Source: SB11 sp965249955
GTDB taxonomy: Bacteria; Bacteroidota; Bacteroidia; UBA8524
Length of the DNA: 64,000 nt
Reading direction: 5' to 3'
Assembly (NCBI GenBank): GCA_965249955.1
Contig: OZ252261.1
Coordinates: forward strand, 806,001-870,000
The first letter of the stretch is position 1. Each line of letters opens with the position of its first letter. Made by a program: the position numbers and the translations under genes. Positions 55,020 to 63,800 of the stretch are shown piece after piece. The notes below the pieces were generated by a model. The model saw only the letters and a program-made list of their open reading frames with translations, had not been told where the DNA came from and searched no databases.

Positions 55020-55213
55020 CAAAAAAGATAAATACAAGAAGTTTAACCCTCTAACTAAATTAAAACAGTGCTAAAGTACACAAACATTATACAAGCAGAT
55101 AGGCCACTAGGTGGTCATCTACACGTTCGTGTGCTAAAGCATAAAAGTTAGCTGATAACTTTTTCGCCCCGATATATAAGGCCCCGAACGTAGTAACGCT
55201 CGGGGCTTTTTTG
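55020..55213 (+). ncRNA. Candidate stand-alone structured RNA
   Basis: About 190 nt from the predicted transcription start to a strong terminator, with no ATG/GTG-led frame of note. Hairpins seen: GAU-A-GGCCAC/GUGGUC-AUC (loop UAG; about 55106-55127), ACAC/GUGU (loop GUUC), and the terminator. Size, placement and structure suggest a regulatory or 6S-like RNA, but I cannot identify a known Rfam family. It could also be a leader for the downstream gene, but the terminator lies 120 bp before the rtcB start. Confidence 0.5.
55181..55213 (+). terminator. Terminator of the candidate RNA
   Basis: GCCCCGA and CG on the left arm (55181-55190) pair with CG and TCGGGGC on the right (55197-55206) with one A/C mismatch; loop TAGTAA; a T6 run follows at 55207-55212. 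Confidence 0.85.
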
Positions 55214-55223
55214 TTTTCCGTCA

Positions 55224-55304
55224 GTCATCCCGAATTTATTTCGGGATCTCGCTCCACATAAAACACAAATTGGTAATGAGATGCTGAAACAAGTTCAGCA
55301 CGAC
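55224..55304. repeat. Dispersed hairpin repeat, GAGATGC family (copy 2)
   Basis: Begins GTCATCCCGAA with TTCGGGAT as the partner arm and ends AATGAGATGCTGAAACAA then GTTCAGCACGAC. Same modules as 8388-8467 and 56845-56880. Confidence 0.65.
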
Positions 55305-55332
55305 TGCAATTTTTTCAAAAAAAAAACAAAAA

Positions 55333-56787
55333 ATGGCAAGAAGATTAAAAATCACTAATCACGATTTAACAGCTTTAGGGATAAGCGACAAAGAGTTGCT
55401 GAAACAACTGGGACGAGTGGCAAAAGTGATGACAAATAGAAGTGGCGAAGCAAAAGCCAAGGTTTTAGAACTGGTGAAACAAGCATGGGACGACCCGCAA
55501 ACGGTGGAAAAAGACACAAACCACCCCTTTGCACACCTTGCCCCTGCAATTATTGAGTATAAAAGCAGTTTTACTCCCGCTAGTGAACCTAAGTCTTTTA
55601 GGCTACATAAAGGGATTGACTATAAGGTATTTGGTAGCGAAAACATAGAATATTCAACGCTTAATCAGATGGATTTATCTATGAAGTTGCCCATAACCAA
55701 AGCAGGCGCATTAATGCCCGATGCCCATTTGGGCTATGGTTTGCCCATTGGCGGAGTATTGGCAACTGACGTAAACACAATTATACCTTATGCTGTGGGC
55801 GTTGATATTGCCTGCCGTATGTGCCTTAGTGTGTTTGATTTACCTGCTAGTGTTTTAGGAGGCGAACAAGACCGACTGAAGAATATGCTGCAACAGCATA
55901 CCGTTTTTGGCACAGGCGGCGAAAGCAAAACTAGGCACGATGAAACCTTATTTGATCGTAAAGAGTGGGAAGCATTTTCTACCCTGAAACGACTAAAAGA
56001 CAAGGCGTGGCGACAACTGGGAACATCGGGAACGGGTAACCATTTTGTTGAGTGGGGCATTGTAGATATTACCACGCCCGTAGCAGGTTTTAATGTACCT
56101 GCGGGGCAATATTTGGCGCTGCTTTCACACTCAGGGTCTCGCGGATTTGGGGCAAGTATAGCCAATATGTACAGCCGTATAGCTATGCGAAAAACCAAAT
56201 TGGTAAAAGAGGTGAAACACTTGGCTTGGCTGGATTTGGACAGCGAAGAAGGACAAGAGTATTGGCTGGCTATGAATTTGGCGGGAGACTATGCAAGTGC
56301 CAACCACCACGAGATACACAACAAAATAGCACGGGCACTGCACCAACGGCCGATAGCCAGAGTAGAAAACCACCACAATTTTGCGTGGAAAGAAACGCTA
56401 CCCAACGGCGAACAAGCTATAGTGCACCGCAAGGGGGCAACCCCCGCGGGCAAAGGTGTACTAGGCATTATACCAGGTAGTATGGCAGCACCGGGCTATG
56501 TGGTTGTAGGAAAAGGTGAACCTAGCGGACTTAACTCGGCGGCACACGGTGCAGGCAGGGCAATGAGCAGAAGCAAGGCAAAAGAAAACATCACTCATCA
56601 TCAGCTAAAAAAACGGCTAAGTGCCGAAGGCATAAAACTGATTGGCGGTGATGTAGACGAAGCACCTATGGCCTACAAAAACATAGAACAGGTAATGGCT
56701 GCACAGACTGATTTGGTGGATGTTGTGGCAAAATTTACCCCAAAAATTGTACGCATGGCCGATGGCAAAGAGCCTAGTGAAGACTGA
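55333..56787 (+). CDS. rtcB: RtcB family RNA ligase
   Basis: 484 residues, full length. GTP-dependent RNA 3'-phosphate ligase family. Metal ligands and active site are visible: GVDIACRMC (a Cys-bearing variant of the usual GVDIGCGM segment), FGTGGES, GTGNHFVEWG, SHSGSRGFG, NHHNFAW, RKGATPA, and the guanylated histidine in AHGAGRAMSR. N-terminal 80 residues are a lineage-specific extension (MARRLKITNHDLTALGI). It likely repairs or splices RNA. No archease or RtcA gene nearby. Confidence 0.92.
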   Translation: MARRLKITNHDLTALGISDKELLKQLGRVAKVMTNRSGEAKAKVLELVKQAWDDPQTVEKDTNHPFAHLAPAIIEYKSSFTPASEPKSFRLHKGIDYKVFGSENIEYSTLNQMDLSMKLPITKAGALMPDAHLGYGLPIGGVLATDVNTIIPYAVGVDIACRMCLSVFDLPASVLGGEQDRLKNMLQQHTVFGTGGESKTRHDETLFDRKEWEAFSTLKRLKDKAWRQLGTSGTGNHFVEWGIVDITTPVAGFNVPAGQYLALLSHSGSRGFGASIANMYSRIAMRKTKLVKEVKHLAWLDLDSEEGQEYWLAMNLAGDYASANHHEIHNKIARALHQRPIARVENHHNFAWKETLPNGEQAIVHRKGATPAGKGVLGIIPGSMAAPGYVVVGKGEPSGLNSAAHGAGRAMSRSKAKENITHHQLKKRLSAEGIKLIGGDVDEAPMAYKNIEQVMAAQTDLVDVVAKFTPKIVRMADGKEPSED

Positions 56788-56844
56788 GAAGTTTTGAGTT
56801 TTTGGTTTACAGTTCTATGTTGCTATCGCTGTGAGTTTCAATTA

Positions 56845-56880
56845 TGGATAATGAGATGCTGAAACAAGTTCAGCATGACG
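56845..56880. repeat. Dispersed hairpin repeat, GAGATGC family (copy 3, partial)
   Basis: ATGGATAATGAGATGC then TGAAACAAGTTCAGCATGAC; about 36 bp nearly identical to the right part of the copy at 55224-55304. Confidence 0.65.
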
Positions 56881-57018
56881 AATACCTGCATTCCAACAAG
56901 GTTACACCTTGTTGATACTTTAAATATTTAAAACAAACCCTTATTAAACTTTTGCCTTTTGGCATTAGCAGGGAGAGTATTTTGATTAATAAAATGTAAT
57001 AACTAAAACTATAATATT

Positions 57019-57531
57019 ATGGCCTTATTTACAAGGGGCAGCTTGTGTAAGTTATGCACGCTGCCCATGCAAAAACGCAACGAGGTGGTAGTTTTTCCTC
57101 ACCTTGTTAGCAATACGCACGATGCTTTATTTGCTTTTAACGGCGCAGTGCTACACAAAGCCTGTGTACGCGCCCACCCTTGGGGTGCAATGGCTATGCG
57201 CCAAAAGCAATTTGTGCACGAAACCATTTTGCCCAATACGCAACGCCGTTGTGTATTGTGTCAAAACCAAGTAGAAAATGCAGCCCAATTAATTGCTACG
57301 GGGTTATTAACGGTAGATGAAAAACACCCCTTATACCGTTTCAACTGGATGGAAGCACACAAGCGTTGCCTAAGCCACTGGGACGAATTGCCTGCTTTGG
57401 TATATGAATTAAAAACTTTTGCTAAAAGTGGCAAATGGGTAGATTTTGACCCTCAACACAGGGCTATGGATAGCCTTATGGATGTTTTAACAGCCATTAC
57501 TCCCGGTCGTGCAGAAACTGCACAGCTATAA
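57019..57531 (+). CDS. Hypothetical protein with two CxxC...HxxC zinc-binding-like motifs
   Basis: 170 residues. Two blocks of the form C-x2-C followed by H-x2/3-C: CKLC with the later LHKAC (about residues 12-56), and CVLC with the later AHKRC (about 77-116). Both look like treble-clef or zinc-ribbon units. No membrane helix. The gene lies 230 bp after rtcB and has its own terminator, so it is probably separate. I do not recognise the family; a nucleic-acid or protein-interaction role is possible. Confidence 0.65.
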   Translation: MALFTRGSLCKLCTLPMQKRNEVVVFPHLVSNTHDALFAFNGAVLHKACVRAHPWGAMAMRQKQFVHETILPNTQRRCVLCQNQVENAAQLIATGLLTVDEKHPLYRFNWMEAHKRCLSHWDELPALVYELKTFAKSGKWVDFDPQHRAMDSLMDVLTAITPGRAETAQL

Positions 57532-57565
57532 TGCTGCAATAAACATTTATTTTAAAAGCAGTAAG

Positions 57566-57599
57566 GGAGGCCGCGCCTACGGCGCGGCCTCCTTTTTTT
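57566..57599 (+). terminator. GC-rich terminator
   Basis: Perfect 12-bp stem GGAGGCCGCGCC (57566-57577) with its complement at 57581-57592, loop TAC, then T7. Confidence 0.93.
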
Positions 57600-57639
57600 A
57601 TTCTAATTAATTTTCCAATTTATGATAGTGCGGCTGACA

Positions 57640-57719
57640 GTCATTCCTGCGAAAGCAGGAATCTGTGGGAAGTATACTACAAAATCATCGCACAGATTCT
57701 CAATCAAGTTGAGAATGAC
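57640..57719. repeat. Dispersed repeat, GTCATTC...GAATGAC family (copy 2)
   Basis: About 80 bp with terminal inverted repeats GTCATTC/GAATGAC and internal pairs CCTGC/GCAGG, AATCTGTG/CACAGATT and CTCAA/TTGAG, giving a potential four-way folded structure. Homologous to 8631-8711. Confidence 0.75.
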
Positions 57720-57753
57720 GTTCCCCCCGCGCCCAATAGTTTTTAGGCATAAA

Positions 57754-57782
57754 AAAGCAGGATAATTACATTACCCTGCTTT
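57754..57782 (-). terminator. Terminator of the YceI gene
   Basis: Stem AAAGCAGG (57754-57761) with CCTGCTTT (57775-57782); the A-run at 57751-57756 gives U on the minus strand, 35 bp after the YceI stop. Confidence 0.75.
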
Positions 57783-57816
57783 GTATTTGCGTGTATAGTT
57801 GCTCTGTTAAAAAAAA

Positions 57817-58362
57817 CTATGCCGTAGCTGGTTGAGCTTTTACCATTTCTACATTTAACACCAATTTCACATCTTCACTCACTACCAGTCCGCCTGCTTC
57901 GGTCATAGCGCTCCATTGCAAACCGTATTCTTTACGGTTTATTTTTCCGCTAATTTCAAATCCTGCGCGTGTCATTCCCCAAGGGTCAACAGTAGTTCCG
58001 CCAAAATCAACATCCAATTCAATGTGTTTGGTAGTTTCGCGTATGGTTAAGTTACCCTTTAGCACATAGTCGCTATCACTTTTCTTTACAAATTCTGTAC
58101 TTTCAAAAGAAAGAGTAGGGTATTTTTCAGAGTTAAAAAAATCATCGCTGCGTAGGTGGTTATCGCGGTCGGCTACACCTGTATCAACAGAAGCAGTTTT
58201 AGCCTCAAACTTAATTTTTGCCGTTGTAAAATCATCTCCCTCAGTTTCTGCACTTGCAGTAAACTCGTTAAACTTACCGGTAACGGTAGATATTACCATG
58301 TGTTTCACTTTAAAGTGAATTTCGCTGTGTACGTTGTCAATGTTCCAAGTTGTAGTTGCCAT
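57817..58362 (-). CDS. YceI family protein (lipid-binding barrel)
   Basis: 181 residues. TTWNIDNVHSEIHFKVKHMVISTVTGKFNEF at the front and LRSDDFFNSEKYPTLSFEST in the middle are the YceI hallmarks; the fold is a lipocalin-like barrel that binds isoprenoid lipids. Unlike many members, there is no signal peptide, so it should be cytoplasmic. It lies 101 bp downstream of the pirin gene on the same strand; both are probably redox or stress related. Confidence 0.93.
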   Translation of the reverse strand: MATTTWNIDNVHSEIHFKVKHMVISTVTGKFNEFTASAETEGDDFTTAKIKFEAKTASVDTGVADRDNHLRSDDFFNSEKYPTLSFESTEFVKKSDSDYVLKGNLTIRETTKHIELDVDFGGTTVDPWGMTRAGFEISGKINRKEYGLQWSAMTEAGGLVVSEDVKLVLNVEMVKAQPATA

Positions 58363-58423
58363 TGTATTATTTATTTAAAATTTATTATTAAGTGTTATTG
58401 TTCTAATTTGTTTGTGGTTAGTA

Positions 58424-58458
58424 GGTGGTGATTAGAAACCAAACCCTAATCACCAACC
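58424..58458 (-). other. Hairpin between pirin and YceI genes
   Basis: GGTGGTGATTAG (58424-58435) pairs with CTAATCACCAACC (58446-58458) with one bulge, loop of 10 nt. It follows the pirin stop by about 5 bp and may partly separate the two genes. Confidence 0.55.
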
Positions 58459-58463
58459 ATTGT

Positions 58464-59324
58464 TTATATAGCCATAGGTACTTCCATCAATAGCAATTCT
58501 GCATCACTATCGGCTACTATATCTATGCTATCAACATCCCATACACCAAAGCCATCGCGTTGGTTTAGGGTTTGACCGTTTATGCTCACATCACCTTTTA
58601 GCACAAAGGCATATATACCGTTGCCTTTTAGGTTTAACTTATGATTGGTGCTAAAACCTTTTTTAAGATTTCCCAAGTAAAACCAAGCATCTTGATTTAT
58701 CCATACACCCTCAGCATCATTATTGGGCGATACTATTTGTTGCAGCTTATTATCCCTATCGGCAGCATCAAGCGTTATTTGGTCGTAGCGAGGTTCTATA
58801 TCTTTCTGTTTAGGGAAAACCCATATCTGCAAAAAGTTTACCTTACTATCTTTGTTCTTATTGTATTCGCTGTGATAAATCCCTGTTCCTGCACTCATCA
58901 CCTGTATGTCGTTTTGGCGTATCACCGCCACATTATTCATACTATCCTTGTGCTCCAAATCACCACTAAGCGGTATCGAGATAATCTCCATATTGGCGTG
59001 CGGATGTGTACCAAAGCCCATGCCTCCGTCAACAATATCATCGTTTAGTACACGTAGGGCACCAAAGTGCATACGGTCGGGATTCATGTAGTTAGCAAAG
59101 CTAAAAGTGTGGTGCGTGTCAAGCCATCCGTGGTTTGCGTGGCCTCGGGTTGAGGCCTTATGCAATACTGTGTTCATTGTTTTAATCTCCTTATTAGGTA
59201 TGTGGTTGTAGCCTATATTTTTGGTATGTTCACCTGTATTTGCAAACAGCTTAGCTGCCCAACCGCCTATGCCCAAAATACTTGCGCTTAGTAGGCTGCC
59301 TTTTATAAAATTTTTACGGTTCAT
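58464..59324 (-). CDS. Pirin family protein with N-terminal signal/anchor
   Basis: 286 residues from the ATG at 59324 (MNRKNFIKGSLLSASILGIGGWAAKLF). The first 27 residues look like a Tat-type or anchor signal, which is unusual for pirins, which are normally cytoplasmic; an internal start at MNTVLHKASTRG would give the plain pirin. The cupin part has HHTFSFANY, FGTHPHANMEIISIPLSG (iron-binding His-x-His), and HSEYN, then a second degenerate cupin. Some pirins are quercetinases. Expression is probably under the palindrome at 59365-59384. Confidence 0.85.
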   Translation of the reverse strand: MNRKNFIKGSLLSASILGIGGWAAKLFANTGEHTKNIGYNHIPNKEIKTMNTVLHKASTRGHANHGWLDTHHTFSFANYMNPDRMHFGALRVLNDDIVDGGMGFGTHPHANMEIISIPLSGDLEHKDSMNNVAVIRQNDIQVMSAGTGIYHSEYNKNKDSKVNFLQIWVFPKQKDIEPRYDQITLDAADRDNKLQQIVSPNNDAEGVWINQDAWFYLGNLKKGFSTNHKLNLKGNGIYAFVLKGDVSINGQTLNQRDGFGVWDVDSIDIVADSDAELLLMEVPMAI

Positions 59325-59350
59325 ATCAGTTGGCATTTAGTTTAGTACTT

Positions 59351-59384
59351 CAAATATAAAATACACATTTGTACATACAAATGT
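59351..59384 (-). promoter_or_regulatory. Pirin promoter overlapped by a palindromic operator
   Basis: On the minus strand: TTTG (at 59378-59381), 19-bp spacer, TATATTTG (59351-59358), a full match to the Bacteroidota consensus. A perfect inverted repeat, ACATTTGTA-CA-TACAAATGT (59365-59384), covers the -33 element and spacer. This resembles MarR/HxlR-type operators, so a repressor encoded elsewhere probably controls the pirin (and possibly YceI) gene. Confidence 0.7.
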
Positions 59385-59431
59385 TGTACCAAACTATTTT
59401 ACTAAAAAAATACAATTGATAATAAAAGTCT

Positions 59432-59439
59432 TACCTTTG
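59432..59439 (+). promoter_or_regulatory. Candidate -7 element for the Nfu gene
   Basis: TACCTTTG, identical to the -7 at 55007, 29 bp before the ATG at 59469; the -33 partner (ATTG at 59415) is too close, so the match is partial. Confidence 0.5.
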
Positions 59440-59468
59440 TAGAACCATTCTAAATAAGATAAAGTTTT

Positions 59469-60035
59469 ATGGCAACGCAAGAATTAATAAACATATATAC
59501 AGAGGCCACCCCCAACCCTGAAACTATGAAGTTTGTGGCCAACCGCATGATACTTCCCGATGATAGTGCCGATTTTCAAACCCGCCAAGCAGCATTAAAA
59601 TCGCCGTTGGCAGCCAAGTTGTTCGAGTTTCCTTTTGTAAACGCAGTATTTATAATGAACAACTTTGTAACAGTAACAAAGTTGAGTACTTACGAGTGGT
59701 TTGATATCAGCCCCAAGCTAAAAGAATTTGTAAAAGAATACCTTGAAAGTGGTGCTGAAATATTACTTCCTACAGAAGAAAAAGTAACTAACGAGAACGA
59801 TAGTGAAACTGTAGTGAAGATAAAAAATATGCTTGATACTTACGTAAAACCTGCGGTAGAAATGGATGGCGGTGCCATTACCTTTCAATCGTTTGAAGAA
59901 GGTATTGTAAAAGTAGAACTTCGCGGCTCGTGCAGTGGATGCCCATCATCAACCATTACCCTAAAAGCAGGTATAGAAAATATGCTAAAACGCATGGTGC
60001 CTGAGGTTGAAGCAGTTGAAGCTGTGGCAATGTAA
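59469..60035 (+). CDS. NifU family Fe-S scaffold/carrier (Nfu)
   Basis: 188 residues: an N-terminal Nfu_N domain (YTEATPNPETMKFVANRMIL, about 10-95) and a C-terminal NifU domain (about 113-185) with the cluster-binding C155-x2-C158 in GSCSGCPSS. Such proteins carry Fe-S clusters to target enzymes. Full length for the type. Ends in a clear terminator. Confidence 0.95.
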   Translation: MATQELINIYTEATPNPETMKFVANRMILPDDSADFQTRQAALKSPLAAKLFEFPFVNAVFIMNNFVTVTKLSTYEWFDISPKLKEFVKEYLESGAEILLPTEEKVTNENDSETVVKIKNMLDTYVKPAVEMDGGAITFQSFEEGIVKVELRGSCSGCPSSTITLKAGIENMLKRMVPEVEAVEAVAM

Positions 60036-60064
60036 CAAATAATATAGCTACTAAAAATAGTATC

Positions 60065-60093
60065 AAAAGGCAGGAAAATTCCTGCCTTTTTTT
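60065..60093 (+). terminator. Terminator of the Nfu gene
   Basis: Stem AAAAGGCAGG (60065-60074) with CCTGCCTTTT (60081-60090), loop AAAATT, continuing into a T-run. Confidence 0.9.
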
Positions 60094-60168
60094 GTTTTAC
60101 ACCCTGCTACATGCCATAAATAACAGTTTATTACCAATTATTTAAAACAAAAGGAGCTAAAATTGGCT

Positions 60169-60176
60169 TAAATTTG
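60169..60176 (+). promoter_or_regulatory. Candidate -7 element for the phosphatase gene
   Basis: TAAATTTG fits TAnnTTTG and lies 28 bp before the GTG start at 60205; no good -33 partner. Confidence 0.4.
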
Positions 60177-60204
60177 CAATACACACATTAGTACTATTGG
60201 AATA

Positions 60205-60690
60205 GTGAAAATTTTATTTGTTTGCTTGGGTAATATTTGTCGTTCGCCAATGGCCGAAGGTATATTTAAGCAATTAGTAGAAAAAGAAGGTCTTCTGAAT
60301 AAAATCACCATTGATTCAGCGGGAACATCACGCTATCATTCGGGTAGCTTGCCTGATGAGCGTATGCGCGCAGTAGCAAAAAAACACGGTATAGAGCTAA
60401 CCCACAAAGCGCGCCAACTTACCTTTGGCGATTTTTACGATTTCCACTATATAGTAGCAATGGACAGGGCTAACCTTGAAGATATTATTTCAGAAAAACC
60501 TGTAAACGACGATCACCGCGCTAAAATAGTGATGATGCGCCAATACGACCCTCAAGCTGAGGAACTAGACGTACCCGACCCATACTACGGCGGACACGAA
60601 GGTTTTGAAAACGTGTACCAAATGCTGCAACGCAGTTGCCAAAACTTACTTCACGAGGTAAAAGAAGAACTGGCTATCCGTTTGGCTTAA
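60205..60690 (+). CDS. Low-molecular-weight protein-tyrosine phosphatase
   Basis: 161 residues from a GTG start at 60205. The active-site loop is C7-LGNIC-R13 followed by SP (the CX5R signature), and D125 in VPDPYYGG is the general acid. Complete and typical. In other bacteria such enzymes act on tyrosine kinases of capsule export; the degenerate Wzz-like protein at 10994 is far away and no link can be drawn. Confidence 0.95.
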   Translation: MKILFVCLGNICRSPMAEGIFKQLVEKEGLLNKITIDSAGTSRYHSGSLPDERMRAVAKKHGIELTHKARQLTFGDFYDFHYIVAMDRANLEDIISEKPVNDDHRAKIVMMRQYDPQAEELDVPDPYYGGHEGFENVYQMLQRSCQNLLHEVKEELAIRLA

Positions 60691-60865
60691 TAACTAAGCT
60701 ATACCGCTACAACATATTTTCTATCACTAATTTTGCTTTGGGCTAGGGCTATTTACTTTCCCCAATCAAAATATTCTACCAAAAACATAACTGTCGGTTG
60801 CCAATACCTACATTTTAGCATATTTTGCATACCTTAAAAATTCCTGTTCATTACATCAGCACAGT

Positions 60866-63800
60866 ATGAAAAAATCGCTGCTTTTATTCACCGCTCTATT
60901 TCTTATTCTATTTTCTGCATCAGCTCAAAAAAAATACCAAGGCTTGCTTTGGGAAATTACAGGCAATGGACTACAAAAGCCATCGTACCTGTATGGCACC
61001 ATGCACGTAAGCAGTAAATTGGCCTTTCACTTAGGCGATTCGTTTTTTACGGCACTTAATAATGTTGATATGGTAGCACTAGAAATTCACCCCGAAACTT
61101 GGGTGGACGATATGCTAGCTTACGACCCTTATACTTTTATGGGCGACGGAATGGCTGCTTCGTTTTGGAAAAAACAAAAAAGCAAAGAAGACGAACGCAA
61201 AGAGGCCATAATGGGTGCACTACGCAGCGACCCTAGCCTTATAAACTACTACCTGTTTCGCAGCCAAGGCTACACGGGTAATTTTGAAGAAGATACCTAT
61301 TTAGATTTGTACATTTTTCAGACAGGTAAAAAGCTAAAAAAGAAAACCACCGGACTTGAAAACATGGCCGAGCTGATGCTAAACCTTGAGGAGGCTGAAA
61401 GCGCACAAAGGGAAGAATCGAAATATAAAAAAGACGATTACTACTACGATGAGGATGCCATGAGCTATGGCGATGCTTTGGAGGATGCTTACCGACGCGG
61501 TGATTTGGATATGCTTGACTCGCTAAACAAAGAAGACGGCACACCGGGTTATTTAGAATATATGCTATACCGACGCAATGCAAAAATGGCCGAGCGTATG
61601 GATAGTATAATGAAAACAGCTAACCTAAGCTTGTTTGCCGGTATGGGTGCATCGCACTTACCGGGCGAAAAAGGTGTTATTGAGTTTTTGCGCGAAAAAG
61701 GTTACAGCCTACGCCCTGTTATACGCGGCGAAAGAGACACGAAACAAAAACGTAAGATTGATAAAATAGTAATCCAAAAGAAGTTTAGTACCGAAAAATC
61801 ATTCGACCAATATTTTGCAGTAGATCTACCCGGCAAAATGTACGAGTTGGCCGGCTTTGGAAGTACCCGCAGCTATTTTCACCCCGATATGGCCAATGGT
61901 GCATACTATACTGTTACCCGTATTAAAACATTTGGGCGCGAATTGGGTCAAGATGAAAAGTACATTCAAAAAAGTGTTGATAGTTTGCTTTATGAAAACA
62001 TACCCGGTAAAATTCAAAAACAGAAAAAAATCACCCTGCAAGGATATAATGGCTACAGCATAACTACACTTACCCGTCGTGGCGATATACAGCGCTATGA
62101 AATAATAATAACACCCGAAGAGATATTTGTATTTAAACTTGGTGGCACATCAGACTTTGCTGAGAACAAAGAAGCCGACAAGTTTTTTAAATCGATAAAA
62201 CTAAATATACCTACGGCTACCAACTGGCAAACCTACACATCGGCCGATGGCTATTATAGTGCTCTAATGCCTCACAAACCCTTATACTATGGCGATACAA
62301 GCCTTATTGGTACTTACCTAAACAGTGAGCCGTTAACAGCCATTGATTTTAATAATGGCAATGTATACAGCATACAAAAAACCAACCTGTACAATACAAG
62401 TCAAACCACCGTTAGCGATTCGCTACTGATAGAAAAAGAGATATTTAACTTTAGCGACGCAAACTATTATACTGAGCTTGAGCGTACAAAAAGTATGGAA
62501 GGCGAAAGACACATTGTTGATGCCAGATACCGTGTAGATGCTGATAACAATATGCGTGTACGCTACATAACCAATCGCAGCTTTTTGTACATACTATCCG
62601 TTAAATATAAAAACGACAGTGCTGATGCTGATAAGTTTATAAAATCAATAAGCTTTGCAACGCCTCCAGCGCCTGTATACGAAGAATATACCGATACCTT
62701 GTTGCACTTTACGGTAAGTACCACATCGCAAAAAAATGCTTTTGAACAATTACTGCGCAAACTAAGCCGCTACAAAGCAAAAGATAAACCCTACCTAACC
62801 CTGCGTGAAAACAAGGTGTTTTTAGAAAACAAAAAATCAAACGAAGCAGTATCGGTAAACTATACCCGATACGGCAAATACGTTAGATTTAAAGATAGTG
62901 CCGACTATTGGGATGAAATACGCAGCAATACCAACCCCGATAGCTCGTACATTATACTAAACCAAAAAATGTATACTAAAAACGGGTACAATATTTTAGA
63001 TATAGACTATACCGATACCGGCTGCACCTATGCCGTAAAACAACGCACTATACAACGCAATGCAGTGGTATACAACCTTACAACACTATACAACCACAAA
63101 ACAGGCCCTGCACCGTTTATTACCCGTTTTTATGAAACCTTTACACCAAAAGATACTACAATTGGTGAGCCTCTTTTTGGAGACAATGCAAAACTAATTT
63201 TGGATGATTTACACAGCAGCGACAGTGCTACTCGTGCTGAAGCACACAAATCATTACGCTCTGTAAGGGTTGGTAAAGCTGACTACAAAATATGGACTGC
63301 CGCTATTGATACACTTCAGCCTGAAAACGAAGACTATTTCGACTACAAATCAGGCATGATAACTGAATTGTGGGAGATAAAAACACAAGAAAACGTAGAC
63401 TACCTAAGTAAACTATACAAAAAAGCCGGCGATACGTTATCGTTTCAAATAGCGGCACTAAAAACACTTTTAAATATAGAAACAGCCGCATCGTACAAAG
63501 CTTTTAAAGAACTGATAATGGCTGAAACACCGCTAGGTAGCGGCTACGAGATTAACTCACTATTTTGGGGTATGACCGATAGCGTGCAGTTGGCATCAAC
63601 CTTATTTCCCGATTTGTTTGCGCTATTTCAGCTTGAAGAATACAAAGAAAAAATTGTTGATGTATTAGCCGACTTAGTAGACAGCAACGCCGTAAAAAAC
63701 GAGCAATACAAAGCCTTTTTACCCACTCTGAAAATTGAAGCCAAAAACGAGTTAAAACGCAAAACATCAAGCGAAGTTGAAGACGATAACGAGTACGATA

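Larger units (their letters stand above)
54824..55332. other. Intergenic region containing promoter, candidate RNA and repeats
   Basis: 509 bp between the VIT1 and rtcB genes. Contains a consensus promoter, a 200-nt stretch without start codon or long frame, a terminator and a dispersed repeat, annotated separately. The first 150 bp (54824-54975) show nothing else. Confidence 0.7.

Noticed and set aside
55100..55150. T-loop-like GTTCGTG, considered as tRNA or tmRNA
   Set aside because: No acceptor stem, anticodon arm, CCA end or tag-peptide frame could be built.
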